A stretch of 64,000 nt of DNA from Flavobacterium sp. MC2016-06 (GTDB lineage: Bacteria; Bacteroidota; Bacteroidia; Flavobacteriales; Flavobacteriaceae): the NCBI RefSeq assembly GCF_009711165.2, contig NZ_WMID02000014.1, positions 1 through 64,000 on the forward strand, given 5' to 3'. The number at the start of each line of letters is the position of its first letter. Positions within the stretch are counted from its first letter, which is position 1. Shown here piece after piece: positions 26,798 through 36,308 of this stretch. A program made the position numbers and the translations under genes. The notes beneath the pieces were generated by a model. It made no database searches. It was not told the DNA's origin and was given only the letters and a program-made list of their open reading frames with translations.

Positions 26798-29700
26798 ATG
26801 ACAACAGATAAAAACACATTAAAAAACTGGTTTTCAACCCGTAAAAAACCTTTACAAGCACAATTTTGGGCTTGGATAGATTCTTACTGGCATAAAGATG
26901 AGTCAATACCTCAAAATGCAATTGAAAATCTTACGGAAACCTTAAACACTAAAACAGAAAAACTACAATTTGATGCACATTTAATTGACTCGAATGCACA
27001 TATTATAGAATTTGAAACAAAAGAAGATAAAATACAAAAAGGTCAAGCTGACGGTTATGCACCTTTAAACGAGTTTTCTAAAATTCTAACAACTTATTTA
27101 AATACCGTAGATGACTTGATCACGGGGGGTATTGATGCCGTACTAACAGCAGAACAAGGGAAAAAATTGCAAATTCAAATCGATGGCATTAATACAATTT
27201 TGTCTTCTGACGATATAAACCTTGATACTGTACAAGAACTTGTTGATGCTATTAAAGAGATTCAAACTTATTTAGACACAATACTTATAAATGATCTTAC
27301 AACTGGTGGAATTACAAAAGCACTTACTGCTGAAATGGGTAAAAGTTTAAAAGCATTAATTGATGGAATCTACCAGCCTGACACATTAATTTCGACCACA
27401 GTACCGACAAGAATAACAAATACTTTTACTTATCCTGCTTTTGGCTATACTGCCTTAATTAACAAAGTTAAGTATCAAAATACAGCACAGTTTCAAACAA
27501 CAATTACTGCTGCTGCTGCTGATTACAAAAGAACAGATTTAATTTATATCGGTGTTAATGGTGTAATTTCAAAAATACAAGGAACAGAAAGTTTAACAGC
27601 AACAGAAAGACCAAGTATCCCTGCTAATTGTGTTGGAATATCCTTTGTGAATGTTTTTGGATTAACTATAAGCGAACCATCTCCAATAACTCAAAATATT
27701 TCTATTCAAGATCCATTTGGAATTGAAATGTTTTCTATTTCTGATTATATAAAATTTGAAAATGTTTCTTTTAATTCATCAAAGAAGTTAATATCTATCG
27801 ATTCATTAGTGCCATTATCTGCTTTTTTAGATACAACAAATGGAAACGATACAACTGCAATAATAGAAAACAGTAAGAAACCATTTAAAACAATGAGCGC
27901 TCTTGTAAATGCCCTTCCTACTACTATAGGTGAAACTTATACTATATACATAAATGGAAGCACCGTAAGTGTCACTCGCAGAATGCCAGGAAGAAATTTA
28001 AGATTTGTAGCTTTTACACCTACAACTTTAGATTTTACTCTTTGTAAAGAGAATGACGGAGTTACAGAAACAACAGACGTCATCTCCTCTTATTTATCTG
28101 GCGCCACATGGACTTTTGATAATAATAATATTTCTTTGATCTCTAATTATGTTGGGACTAAAAGGTTTCAATTTGGAGGTACAGCCCCTGTATTAAAAGG
28201 AAACATTAATATTTTTAATTTTAAATCAGGAGATACTTATGGAGCTATACGTCTATATGAAGGGAGCGATATTATAATAAATAACCTGTATGATTCTCCC
28301 CAAAACGTTCCTTTTTTAAATAATGCAGTATATAATTACAATCTAAAAATCCGAAACTTTTATTGTCAGTATGGTAGATCTATTCAAAACAAAAGTAATA
28401 TAACCATAGATAATATTATAAAAGTCGGCACATCAACGTTTTCTTTAAGAATATCTGATCCAACTGTTCAAACTACTACTACAATAGGTAATGTAACTTT
28501 AGATGGATGCAATTTATATCCACAATCTAATATAACAAATTTTGCAGGCTTAATATCTGCAACAACTGCTGTTTATTTCGATGGATGCAAATTAATTAGC
28601 GGCAACTTTAACAGTACTATATATCCTATAAATTCATGGTTAAATGGAACTCAAACATATAGAAATTACACAGGGAAATTAGCGAATGTAAATATTGTAG
28701 ATGACGGTAATATAATTTTTGAAAATTGCATTATTGACACCAATACTGTGCTAGTAGAGAAAAGACTAGATTCAGTATCAGGAGCTATTAAAAGTAATAT
28801 AATTACAACTAGAGGTTTTAATACTATTAATCAGTTAAACAATAATTCTGATATTTTTTATGCAAAAACTGGCACTAGTTACGATAGAACAATAACTGTA
28901 ACTGATTACGGAGTTATTCAAACTAATTCACCTTCATTAGGAGAAACGGTAAACCAAGTTAATGTTAATAGTTCATTTAAAGAAAAGTCGAAAGACAGAA
29001 TAGTACGCAGTAAAAAAGATTTAATCAATAAAACATTACTATCAAATGTAAATTATATAGTAGACGGAATAATTACATTGTTAACAGGCGAGTATGTTAC
29101 AATTCCTTCGGGTGGATTGAAATTAACAGGTTATGGATTTGATTTATCTCAGATCAATAAAAACGTAACAGGAGAATCCATTTTCAAAGGTCCTTTGACA
29201 GGTGGAACCGGTAATTTTGTAACTAAAGACATCCAATATAACTCGGGATTAGGAAGAGTTTTTGATCTTAATGATATAGACAATAGTCATGTAATAGAAA
29301 TGAATAACATTAATTTCGAGAATTGCTCATCGTTAGGAAAAATAAAAGGATATAAACAATTTACAGGAACAGCCATTGGCGTTTATGGCTGTTCTGATGG
29401 TCTGACTTTGTCAGGAGCTTGGAACGGATTCTCTGTTGATAAACTTCATGTTAGAACTTTTGGAGCGACTGGCACACTTTTCAAAAAAGATACTGATACT
29501 GTTTTCTCAAATAGATTTGTGGCAGAAGTAAACCAAAGCGGTGTTATTGGAGGCAAATTTTCAGATTTTGACGACACAATTTTTAGTAAAAACGAGCTAT
29601 TTCAAATTACCAATTCAGTATTTGAAGTAGCAGGAGTAATAAATGAGTCTAATACAACTGCTTTAATCCCAAATATATCTCCAAACAATTCAAAATCAAG

Positions 29701-29824
29701 ATGGACAAACTCTTTAGGAATTAAACTTACCGCAGTGCCTTTTACAGATCTAAAAAGCAACAATAAGACATGGAGACTAGCTGTTGACGATTCGGGAGTT
29801 ATTTCAGCTACTGATATTACTTAA
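26798..29824 (+). CDS. Large tail fibre protein
   Basis: 1008 aa, the largest fibre here. The docking module is at residues 1-40 (TLKNWFSTRKKPLQAQFWAW). Two LTTGG/ITGG-IDAVLTAEQGKKLQ type repeats follow at about 105-190. The middle is a beta-helix-like region (many NI/II/NN strands, about 340-720). The C-terminus has further strands and ends in TWRLAVDDSGVISATDIT. It lacks YadA-type repeats, so it probably recognises a different receptor from the first two fibres. A homologous terminator follows. Confidence 0.75.
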   Translation: MTTDKNTLKNWFSTRKKPLQAQFWAWIDSYWHKDESIPQNAIENLTETLNTKTEKLQFDAHLIDSNAHIIEFETKEDKIQKGQADGYAPLNEFSKILTTYLNTVDDLITGGIDAVLTAEQGKKLQIQIDGINTILSSDDINLDTVQELVDAIKEIQTYLDTILINDLTTGGITKALTAEMGKSLKALIDGIYQPDTLISTTVPTRITNTFTYPAFGYTALINKVKYQNTAQFQTTITAAAADYKRTDLIYIGVNGVISKIQGTESLTATERPSIPANCVGISFVNVFGLTISEPSPITQNISIQDPFGIEMFSISDYIKFENVSFNSSKKLISIDSLVPLSAFLDTTNGNDTTAIIENSKKPFKTMSALVNALPTTIGETYTIYINGSTVSVTRRMPGRNLRFVAFTPTTLDFTLCKENDGVTETTDVISSYLSGATWTFDNNNISLISNYVGTKRFQFGGTAPVLKGNINIFNFKSGDTYGAIRLYEGSDIIINNLYDSPQNVPFLNNAVYNYNLKIRNFYCQYGRSIQNKSNITIDNIIKVGTSTFSLRISDPTVQTTTTIGNVTLDGCNLYPQSNITNFAGLISATTAVYFDGCKLISGNFNSTIYPINSWLNGTQTYRNYTGKLANVNIVDDGNIIFENCIIDTNTVLVEKRLDSVSGAIKSNIITTRGFNTINQLNNNSDIFYAKTGTSYDRTITVTDYGVIQTNSPSLGETVNQVNVNSSFKEKSKDRIVRSKKDLINKTLLSNVNYIVDGIITLLTGEYVTIPSGGLKLTGYGFDLSQINKNVTGESIFKGPLTGGTGNFVTKDIQYNSGLGRVFDLNDIDNSHVIEMNNINFENCSSLGKIKGYKQFTGTAIGVYGCSDGLTLSGAWNGFSVDKLHVRTFGATGTLFKKDTDTVFSNRFVAEVNQSGVIGGKFSDFDDTIFSKNELFQITNSVFEVAGVINESNTTALIPNISPNNSKSRWTNSLGIKLTAVPFTDLKSNNKTWRLAVDDSGVISATDIT

Positions 29825-29902
29825 AATAAAGTTACAAGGAAGCAGAACTTAAAAAAATTCTGAAACAAGTTAATACTTTCTCAAGAAAATTTAATTTATT
29901 AT

Positions 29903-29950
29903 AAAGCCACTATTAGAGAATAAAAATCTCTTTTATAGTGGTTTTGTGTT
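29903..29950 (+). terminator. Hairpin terminator of the last fibre
   Basis: CCACTAT...AGAGA (29907-29920) pairs with TCTCT...ATAGTGG (29927-29941), followed by TTTTGTGTTTTATT. It is related to the hairpin at 4915-4954, both beginning ATAAAGCCAC. Confidence 0.75.
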
Positions 29951-30146
29951 TTATTAATAATGGTAAAGAAGTGCATGTCTAAAAAACAAGCTTTATTAAG
30001 TTTTAAATAAAGTAGCTCTATAAATAAAAATTTAAAGTAAAAACATAGTACAAATCTTAAACGTATTTTTTATTAATTAATCAGAAAAAATACAATCCTA
30101 AAAATTAGACCAAAATAAATAATTCGCAAATAGCAATATAATAGCT

Positions 30147-30155
30147 TACTTTTGC
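30147..30155 (+). promoter_or_regulatory. -7 box of the original ABC-F promoter
   Basis: TACTTTTGC is a full TANNTTTG match about 60 bp before the residual ABC-F start (GTG at 30216). After insertion of the element it no longer faces the intact gene. Confidence 0.55.
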
Positions 30156-30216
30156 AAAAAAGTTGTGATTTGTAAAACCTTCATAGCTTATAATTTATAA
30201 CTCATATTTTACAAAG

Positions 30217-30241
30217 TGAATTACTTATCTGTAGAAAATAT
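30217..30241 (+). repeat. Left attachment site (attL core)
   Basis: 25 bp identical to 57632-57656, the first codons of the ABC-F gene (encoding part of NYLSVENI). Identity stops on both sides, as expected for an integrase crossover core. The integrase gene lies 180 bp to the right. Confidence 0.8.
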
Positions 30242-30361
30242 ATCGTTACAAATGCAAACCCAACCAGCAAAGGGTAAATCTTAAAAAAATAGAGGCTTAC
30301 CAACTAAAAACAAAAACGAACTTATCATTTTATATCAAATATTTTCATTTTTCGACAGAAA

Positions 30362-30384
30362 ATTAGAGACCCAATTAGAGACCT
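30362..30384. repeat. Arm-type repeat, left copy
   Basis: Two ATTAGAGACC units separated by CA, plus a T; 23 bp identical to 57561-57583. It lies just inside the element's left end, in the -33 region of the integrase promoter, so integrase binding here could also regulate its own gene. Confidence 0.65.
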
Positions 30385-30398
30385 AATTCATTATTCTG

Positions 30399-30406
30399 TA
30401 TATTTG
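30399..30406 (+). promoter_or_regulatory. -7 box of integrase promoter
   Basis: TATATTTG, a full match, 17 bp before the ATG at 30423, leaving a very short leader. Confidence 0.5.
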
Positions 30407-30422
30407 AAGAAATATTTTGAAT

Positions 30423-31835
30423 ATGAAAGCAGTTACCATACGATATACTCTAAAGGCTAAAAGCAAAATCCTGGAAGAACGAACTCAGCCGGAACTTGTA
30501 CTTGCTGAAGTAAGTGGTGCTTTTTCATCAAAATTGAACGGTAAAACTAACTATTCAAAATTTCAATTTTCTCTTGAAACTCATATTACGCCCAAATATT
30601 TTGGCAAGATCAAGGAAAAAAGAGGTGTAAAAAATTACGTATATGACATCAATACGATAAATGATTTTGAGAAATACAACAAAGTTCTTCGTAATAAAAT
30701 AAATGATTTTAAGTTGCATGTAGAAAACGCCGAGACTCACTTTAAGAATGAAGACCCAACAGCCGAGGCATTTAAGGAGCACCTAAAAAAAATTACTGGA
30801 CGAACACAAAGAAAGCCAATCTCAAATACATTAATCTTAGATTTTCTCAAAAACCACATTGAAAACTTAGAAAGTATAATAGGAAGTGGCCGTAAAGACG
30901 CTGTTGAAAATTCTACAATAAATTCATACCGTAATCTTATCCCACTAGTTAATCGATTTGAGGAAGCTAAATACAAATTATCATTTGAAAAACTAAATGA
31001 GGAGTGTTATCGAGAAATTTGGAAGACGGCAAATGACATTAGAACGGGCAGCATTAAGATTAAAAGTTATAAATTAAAAGCCAAGGATCCATACAAAACG
31101 AATAGTTTAAAATCTTACCAAACCTACTTCATTAAACTTTGCAAACTTGCTGTTAAGAAAAACATTGAAATTCCATTGGACTTGTCAGACGAAAATCTCA
31201 TTAATCACGCTGAGGAAAATCGATCAAACAAAACGAATGCTTTTTTATCTGAGGAAGATCTTCTTAAGATTCATAATTACAATCCCACTTCTGATTCTTT
31301 AAGTCTAGCAAAAAATTACATCCTATTAGCAAGTTTGACAGGAATGCGAAATCAATCAATGAAAGAAGCTAATGGACGAAAAATTGAATTATGCAAAGTA
31401 AATTCGCATAATTTTTTCTATGTTCATGTTAAACAAGGAAAAACAAAAACCGATTGTTTTACTCCATTGTTTGATGTAGCATTAAATATCATAAAGAATA
31501 ATAATTACTTCTTCCCGGATTTCACAAAAATCACACTATTTAATTTAAATAAAAACATAAGAAAAGTGATTGAAATATCAGATATTAAAAATAGTAACCT
31601 GTTTAGTTCTCATAATTTAAGAAGCACCTACGTAACCAACATGGCCCTTATGAATATTGATCAGAGCATCATCGGATACGTCACACATCCAAAAAAGAAA
31701 GCTATATCAAGTGTCGCTATTTATGATCGCAGAGAAATGCTTGATAAAGTCCAAACTGTCACCGAAGCAATTATTAAAGCCAATAAAATTAGGAAATCCA
31801 CATTCTATTCATTCGGAAAAACCAACAATAATTAG
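30423..31835 (+). CDS. Tyrosine recombinase/integrase of the element
   Basis: 470 aa from ATG at 30423. It has an N-terminal arm-binding region and a SAM-like core-binding domain (about 130-270). The catalytic set is complete: Arg309 (LTGMRNQS), Lys in HVKQGKTKT, His397 and Arg400 (SHNLRSTY), His422 (VTHPKK), and Tyr434 (AIYDRRE). It catalyses integration into the ABC-F 5' end and, with an excisionase, removal. An earlier TTG at 30417 is not preferred. Confidence 0.9.
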   Translation: MKAVTIRYTLKAKSKILEERTQPELVLAEVSGAFSSKLNGKTNYSKFQFSLETHITPKYFGKIKEKRGVKNYVYDINTINDFEKYNKVLRNKINDFKLHVENAETHFKNEDPTAEAFKEHLKKITGRTQRKPISNTLILDFLKNHIENLESIIGSGRKDAVENSTINSYRNLIPLVNRFEEAKYKLSFEKLNEECYREIWKTANDIRTGSIKIKSYKLKAKDPYKTNSLKSYQTYFIKLCKLAVKKNIEIPLDLSDENLINHAEENRSNKTNAFLSEEDLLKIHNYNPTSDSLSLAKNYILLASLTGMRNQSMKEANGRKIELCKVNSHNFFYVHVKQGKTKTDCFTPLFDVALNIIKNNNYFFPDFTKITLFNLNKNIRKVIEISDIKNSNLFSSHNLRSTYVTNMALMNIDQSIIGYVTHPKKKAISSVAIYDRREMLDKVQTVTEAIIKANKIRKSTFYSFGKTNNN

Positions 31836-32167
31836 GTCCAATTTATGAGGAATAAGACAATTTGTACATTTTAGTATATTATTATACATTTTAGTATATT
31901 TTCTAAACTAAAAAAATATCCTATTCACCTAAAAACCAATAATTTTAAAACCAATTAGTGTTCCAATCTACACTATTCTGATTTCTAGAAAAATAATTCC
32001 TACCAACCTTTTTCTCTATTCTAATCCACCCAAATATCATCCAGCAACATGCTTGATAGCTTATAAAAACAACAATACTTTCCGAAGAGCAAATTTATAT
32101 TGGAAAATAAAAAAACCTAGCTTTTAAAAGCCAGGTTTCTCTTTTGTCATGTTTATAAAATGGATAA
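31836..32167. other. Gene-free stretch after integrase
   Basis: 332 bp. A duplicated TACATTTTAGTATATT lies at about 31866-31902. A hairpin for the opposite strand sits at 32109-32138. No gene is seen. Confidence 0.5.
32109..32138 (-). terminator. Terminator of the minus-strand unit
   Basis: On the minus strand AAACCTGGCTTTTAAAAGC continues to TAGGTTT and a T run. The stem is AAACCTGGCTTTT/AAAAGCTAGGTTT with one G-T pair. Confidence 0.7.
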
Positions 32168-32599
32168 TTATTCTTTTGGCTCTGTGAAACATGCCCATAT
32201 AGCCCCGATGATCAGCAAAAGGTATATGTAAGACAAGATTTGCCCTCCCATTGTATTTAAATAAAATACAACGGCTAAAATTACAATCAATAACGGAATT
32301 ATTATTTTCCAATGAGGGATTAATTTTCGGATTATAACCATTATCTTTCTTGCTGTCTCAATATTTTCGAGTTCATTTTGTTCCTTACGAAGTTTCCGTT
32401 CTTCACGCTCATATTGCAGTTCTTCAATTGCCTTACTGTCTCTGGAATTACCATTATTACTTAAAGATTCCTGATCACTATTTTTCCATTGAGTTGCACA
32501 CTTATTGCTACAAAAAGAATAACCTAAGACTAAATTTCTTCGATACCACACTGTATCATGGTCTGCTACTTTGGCATTGCACCACTTGCAAATATTCAT
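32168..32599 (-). CDS. Zinc-finger membrane protein
   Basis: 143 aa. The N-terminal cysteine pairs (ICKWCNAKV and FCSNKCATQW) look like a treble-clef/MYM-type zinc finger. A charged coil follows (about 55-85), then two membrane segments (about 97-113 and 122-137). No known family is assigned. It lies 28 bp after the unit at 32628 in the same direction. Confidence 0.55.
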   Translation of the reverse strand: MNICKWCNAKVADHDTVWYRRNLVLGYSFCSNKCATQWKNSDQESLSNNGNSRDSKAIEELQYEREERKLRKEQNELENIETARKIMVIIRKLIPHWKIIIPLLIVILAVVFYLNTMGGQILSYIYLLLIIGAIWACFTEPKE

Positions 32600-32627
32600 A
32601 ATTTATAGATTTAAAGGTTATGTTAGT

Positions 32628-33155
32628 TTATTGAATGATTAAATTAGACCCAACATCAAATACAAAATTAAAATCACCTTTGAATGTGCAGTTTTCAAAG
32701 GTAATAGAAGATTTACGCTTGACTATGATTTCAAAGGCTCTATCAGTTTTATTCTCGAATTCACAATTTTTGAATATTATCTTTGAATTGTAAAATTCAA
32801 GGAAGAGAATCCCAAAAGAATTTAAAATCGGATCATCCATAAAATCATACTGTTCGATTGAATAAACAAAATTTAAATTGGAATATGTAAAATCATTATT
32901 GTCTGAATGGAAAAATAGGGTTGAATTGTATTTCCATTCAGGATTGGTGGATAATTCTTTTGGATCGAGATATACTCTATAATTGGTACTATTACCATTT
33001 ATACTAATTTTTACATCTTTTAGAAAGCGAAGAAGGTGACAATGATCTACAATGTCTTTTACATTAATAGAAGCTTCTCTAATTCCCTCATTTTTTATTT
33101 CGGTAAAAACATCAAAAAAACGGTTTGTATCACTTACAAAATACTCCTTCATCAT
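32628..33155 (-). CDS. Hypothetical protein with beta-helix-like end
   Basis: 175 aa. The C-terminal third repeats short strands with NC (KIIFKNCEFENK, SSITFENCTFKG), like rungs of a right-handed beta-helix. It has no signal peptide. Its ATG overlaps the stop of the upstream lipoprotein gene (TAATG), so the two are translationally coupled. Confidence 0.5.
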   Translation of the reverse strand: MMKEYFVSDTNRFFDVFTEIKNEGIREASINVKDIVDHCHLLRFLKDVKISINGNSTNYRVYLDPKELSTNPEWKYNSTLFFHSDNNDFTYSNLNFVYSIEQYDFMDDPILNSFGILFLEFYNSKIIFKNCEFENKTDRAFEIIVKRKSSITFENCTFKGDFNFVFDVGSNLIIQ

Positions 33156-34471
33156 TATAATGTAGTGAAATATACTCTCTCACTAGCACCTGTCCCAACT
33201 CCATTAGTTGCATAACCAATAACATAATATTTATTATTTCGTGACAAACCTGTGATTTCATAATTTACTGATGGAGAAGCATCTTGATTACTCCAACCAC
33301 TGCTACTAGCTACTTTACCAACACTGTTTCCTTCCATATCAAAACATTTTACATTTATAGCCGTAATGTTATCGCTACCTTGCTTTGTGACAGTAACAGT
33401 AGCATATGCCCTTAAACCATTTACTCCACCAGATGCTGTTACTGTTGGCTTATCTCCACCAATTGTTTTAACCCATATAGTTTCACCATATGCAACACCA
33501 GCGGCACTTATCGCATATGCTCGAACATAATAGCCTTTGAATGGTTTTAAATTAGTTAAAGAAGACGTGAAAAGCCCAGGACCGACACCATCTTTCGTGT
33601 ACTTAGAAAATAATTCTATAGTAGGTTCTGGAAAAAAATCATCATAACACACACCTCGTTGTGTTACAGGACTACTACCTTCTTTTAATACAGTACCACC
33701 AGCAATTGCAGAAGTTTCAAGTATGGATGTTGGAGCAGATGTTGAAACGGTCGGAAGAACGAAAGAACTTGTTTTAAATGTAACTACTTGCGCATAAGCT
33801 GTACCGGCGAGATTACTTGCAAATGCACGAACATAGTATGTGACATTAGGTTCTAAACCAGCAACAGAAGTAGAAAATTCAAAATCTCCTGTACTCTCAA
33901 GTTTTTGATCTTTCACTTCAGGATTTGTATTTGTTTTGCTATACAGGAAACCTTTTGATAATATTTTAGAAGAGCCGTCATTTTCAATTTTTCCACTAAA
34001 TATTGCGCTGTTTTGAGTAATATCAGAAACATCTTTGGTGGTTAAAGTTGGAAGACTTATTGTTTTTGTTGTAAAGGTAAGTTCGTTTCCATAAATGGTT
34101 TTCGAATCAGTTTTTATATATGGTCGTACGTAGTATTTACTATTATACTGCAGATTATCAAATTTTGCAGTATACTGACCCAAGACACTACCTTGTTCTT
34201 CGTACTTAATATCATCAATAGTTGGATTTGTTTGCATAGCAATACAAATTCCACGAACCAAAATACTACTTTCCGTCCCACTAGATTTTAAATTAGCATT
34301 TATAGTGGCTGAACTTTCTGTTACATTGATAATTTCTGTTCCTTCAAATTCAATAACCGCTTTATCTTCATCTTTTTCATTGCTTGAACAGCTGATATTG
34401 ATTGTTATAAGAACACTGAAAAGCGAAATAGCAAATAGTGAAAGCAAAACTTTCTTTAGAATTTTTCTCAT
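33155..34471 (-). CDS. Lipoprotein with FN3-like repeats
   Basis: 438 aa from MRKILKKV at 34471 (an earlier in-frame ATG at 34486 is less likely). It has a signal peptide with Cys28 in ISCSS. Four FN3-like repeats of about 90 residues follow, each with YYVRAYA or YYVRPYI and a preceding L-P/K-KGY motif. It is surface-exposed in Bacteroidota by analogy. The gene heads a three-gene unit from the palindrome-controlled promoter. Confidence 0.65.
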   Translation of the reverse strand: MRKILKKVLLSLFAISLFSVLITINISCSSNEKDEDKAVIEFEGTEIINVTESSATINANLKSSGTESSILVRGICIAMQTNPTIDDIKYEEQGSVLGQYTAKFDNLQYNSKYYVRPYIKTDSKTIYGNELTFTTKTISLPTLTTKDVSDITQNSAIFSGKIENDGSSKILSKGFLYSKTNTNPEVKDQKLESTGDFEFSTSVAGLEPNVTYYVRAFASNLAGTAYAQVVTFKTSSFVLPTVSTSAPTSILETSAIAGGTVLKEGSSPVTQRGVCYDDFFPEPTIELFSKYTKDGVGPGLFTSSLTNLKPFKGYYVRAYAISAAGVAYGETIWVKTIGGDKPTVTASGGVNGLRAYATVTVTKQGSDNITAINVKCFDMEGNSVGKVASSSGWSNQDASPSVNYEITGLSRNNKYYVIGYATNGVGTGASERVYFTTL

Positions 34472-34525
34472 TTTAATTATGATCACGTTAATGAAATGTT
34501 TAAAATTTTGATGACAAATATAATA

Positions 34526-34549
34526 AAATTCGACTTATAAGTCGAATTT
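34526..34549. promoter_or_regulatory. 24-bp perfect palindrome operator
   Basis: Symmetric 24-bp sequence with core TTCGACTTATAAGTCGAA, between divergent genes (lipoprotein and XRE regulator). It overlaps the -33 region of a minus-strand promoter whose -7 box reads TATATTTG at about 34513-34520. The adjacent XRE protein is the natural ligand. Confidence 0.65.
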
Positions 34550-34589
34550 GTTTTTAAGATTCATCGGGCTACTTCTTTTCCTTTGTTTT

Positions 34590-34826
34590 ATGAAGGACAT
34601 TGAACTATTAGAAACCGAACTTGTAGATAGAATTTACAAGCTTTTCCTGAAAAAATATGAGGGAAATAAAAGTTCACTTGCAAGAAACAGCAACTGTACC
34701 GAAGCTACTATTCGTAGAATTTTTAGGAATGAACAAGGAATTACTGTAAATCTCCTTATAAGAATAGCAAATGCACTTGACACCACACCGAGTGAACTCC
34801 TAAGGGATTTGAATCTAAAAAAGTAG
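34590..34826 (+). CDS. Small XRE-family regulator
   Basis: 78 aa from ATG at 34590 (MKDIELLETELVDRIYKLF). The HTH is visible: KSSLARNSNCTEATIRRIF, then ITVNLLIRIANALDTTPSEL, the standard XRE pattern. It diverges from the lipoprotein unit with a 24-bp palindrome between them, so it probably represses that unit and itself. Confidence 0.75.
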   Translation: MKDIELLETELVDRIYKLFLKKYEGNKSSLARNSNCTEATIRRIFRNEQGITVNLLIRIANALDTTPSELLRDLNLKK

Positions 34827-35170
34827 AATAACATTTCATATTTTTATAAGCCATTTGTCATTTCACAATGATGTTTTTTTTAATTCCAAAAATTTATCCA
34901 AGTAAAAAGATCCAATATGAATTTTCAAAAAGTCAAAATTGATAAATCAAAATTGCTTATAATATTATTTAAGATAATAATATACTCAGGTTACCATTTT
35001 GATTTTTAAATGTAACCGAGGTATTTGTTTAAATTATATATAAAGCTAATGACATACCCAGTATGTCATTAGCTTTATTATTTTCAACTCGTTAAATAAA
35101 TCTCAAATAATTGTTTTTCTGTTGTTTATATTCTTAAATTCATATAAGTATAGAACCTAAACTTTAAGAA
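34827..35170. other. Gene-free stretch with hairpins before the transposase pair
   Basis: 344 bp. An imperfect hairpin (GGTTAC/GTAACC) lies at about 34986-35023 and a strong one at 35041-35077. No gene is seen; one of these could mark an insertion-sequence boundary, but clear terminal inverted repeats were not found. Confidence 0.5.
35041..35077 (+). terminator. 17-bp perfect hairpin
   Basis: TAAAGCTAATGACATAC (35041-35057) pairs with 35061-35077, loop of 3, followed by TTATTTTC. The stem is unusually long for a terminator; it may be an insertion-sequence-associated hairpin. Confidence 0.6.
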
Positions 35171-36271
35171 ATGGAGAAGCGTAAATTTTACGACCGAGAG
35201 TTTAAAGTGAAAGCAGTCCAATTAGGATTTGAAATAGGTCTTACAAAAGGTGCAAGAGAACTGGGTATTAGGACTGCCTTTATGAGCCGATGGCGACAGG
35301 AATTTCTTGAATTTGGAACATTAAGTTTTTGTGGTCGTAGCTCCAACAGATTAGACCCAGAACAAAAACAATTTTCTAAACTAAAAAGGAAGCTTAAACA
35401 TGAGCTTCAAGAATCAGAACTTGAACTTGAAATTTTTAAAAATGCAAGAAAATATACTTCTGGTGGAAAACTTACAATTTACGATTTTATTAAAAACCAT
35501 ACAGATAAGTACACGATTACAAAAATGTGTAAAGTTTTAGGTACAGAAAAAACTACATATGATAATTGGAACAATCAGGTAATTTCGATAATACAACGTA
35601 GAATAAATTTGTTACATGAAGAGATAACTTCCATATTTTTTGAATACAATGAGATATATGGATGTTCAAAAATTGCTGCCGAATTACAAAGTAGAGGCTT
35701 TAAAATAAAAACAGGCCAAGTTTCTGTACATATGCAAAAACTAGGTCTGGTTAGCAAAGTTAGAAGAAATGCTAAATTTAAAAGAATTCTAACCGCTAAT
35801 CCTTATGTTTTTCCTAATGTTTTAAATCAGCAATTTAACGTTGAAGAACCATCTATGGTCTGGGTCTCCGGGATAAGTCAAATGAAAACGGCGAAAGGGT
35901 TTTTATTCTTAACTATCATTATGGATTTATTTGACAGAAAAATTATTGGATGGAGCCTAAGCAATGGATCAACCTGCATAGAGACGACTATACCCGCTTG
36001 GGAAATGGCCGTTCAAAATAGAAAAATAAAGAAGGGTTTACTATTTCATTCTCATAGAGGAGTTCAATATACTAACAAAATGTTTAGTAGTAAATTAGAC
36101 TCTTATAAGTTTATTAGGCGAAGTATGAGTAGAAAAGGAAATCATTCTGACAACGATATCTCAGAGAGCTTTTTTAATTCCCTTAAATCTGAACTCATAG
36201 ATTCAATGATTCTTCTAACAAAAAAGCAGATGAGGGATAAAATATTTGAACGTCTTGAAAATGTGCACTAA
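35171..36271 (+). pseudogene. IS3-family transposase, catalytically dead and truncated
   Basis: 366 aa, paralogous along its length to the gene at 36309. It keeps the HTH start (REFKVKAVQLGFE) and integrase core, but the first Asp of WVSDI is Gly (WVSGIS) and the second, in FHSDRGVQY, is His (FHSHRGVQY). Only the Glu of SDNDISESFF remains. The C-terminal end (after ERLENVH) breaks at a stop; the normal NKKR-HS motif continues in another frame just downstream. It cannot transpose on its own. Confidence 0.75.
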
Positions 36272-36308
36272 AAAGGCATTCTATTATAAATTAACAAACT
36301 TTAAGCCT

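Larger units (their letters stand above)
29825..30422. other. Junction region between tail cluster and integrative element
   Basis: 598 bp without a gene. In order it holds a terminator (29903-29945), the displaced ABC-F promoter (30147-30155), the left attachment repeat (30217-30241), an arm-type repeat (30362-30384) and the integrase promoter (30399-30406). The remainder is AT-rich and carries nothing I recognise. Confidence 0.7.

Noticed and set aside
1..29824. Diversity-generating retroelement acting on fibre genes
   Set aside because: No reverse transcriptase and no template/variable repeat pair was found; the fibre similarities look like ordinary paralogy.
1..29950. Extracellular contractile injection system of the Afp/PVC type
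   Set aside because: No AAA+ ATPase and no toxin-loading genes seen, while an endolysin, holin and S24 repressor are present.
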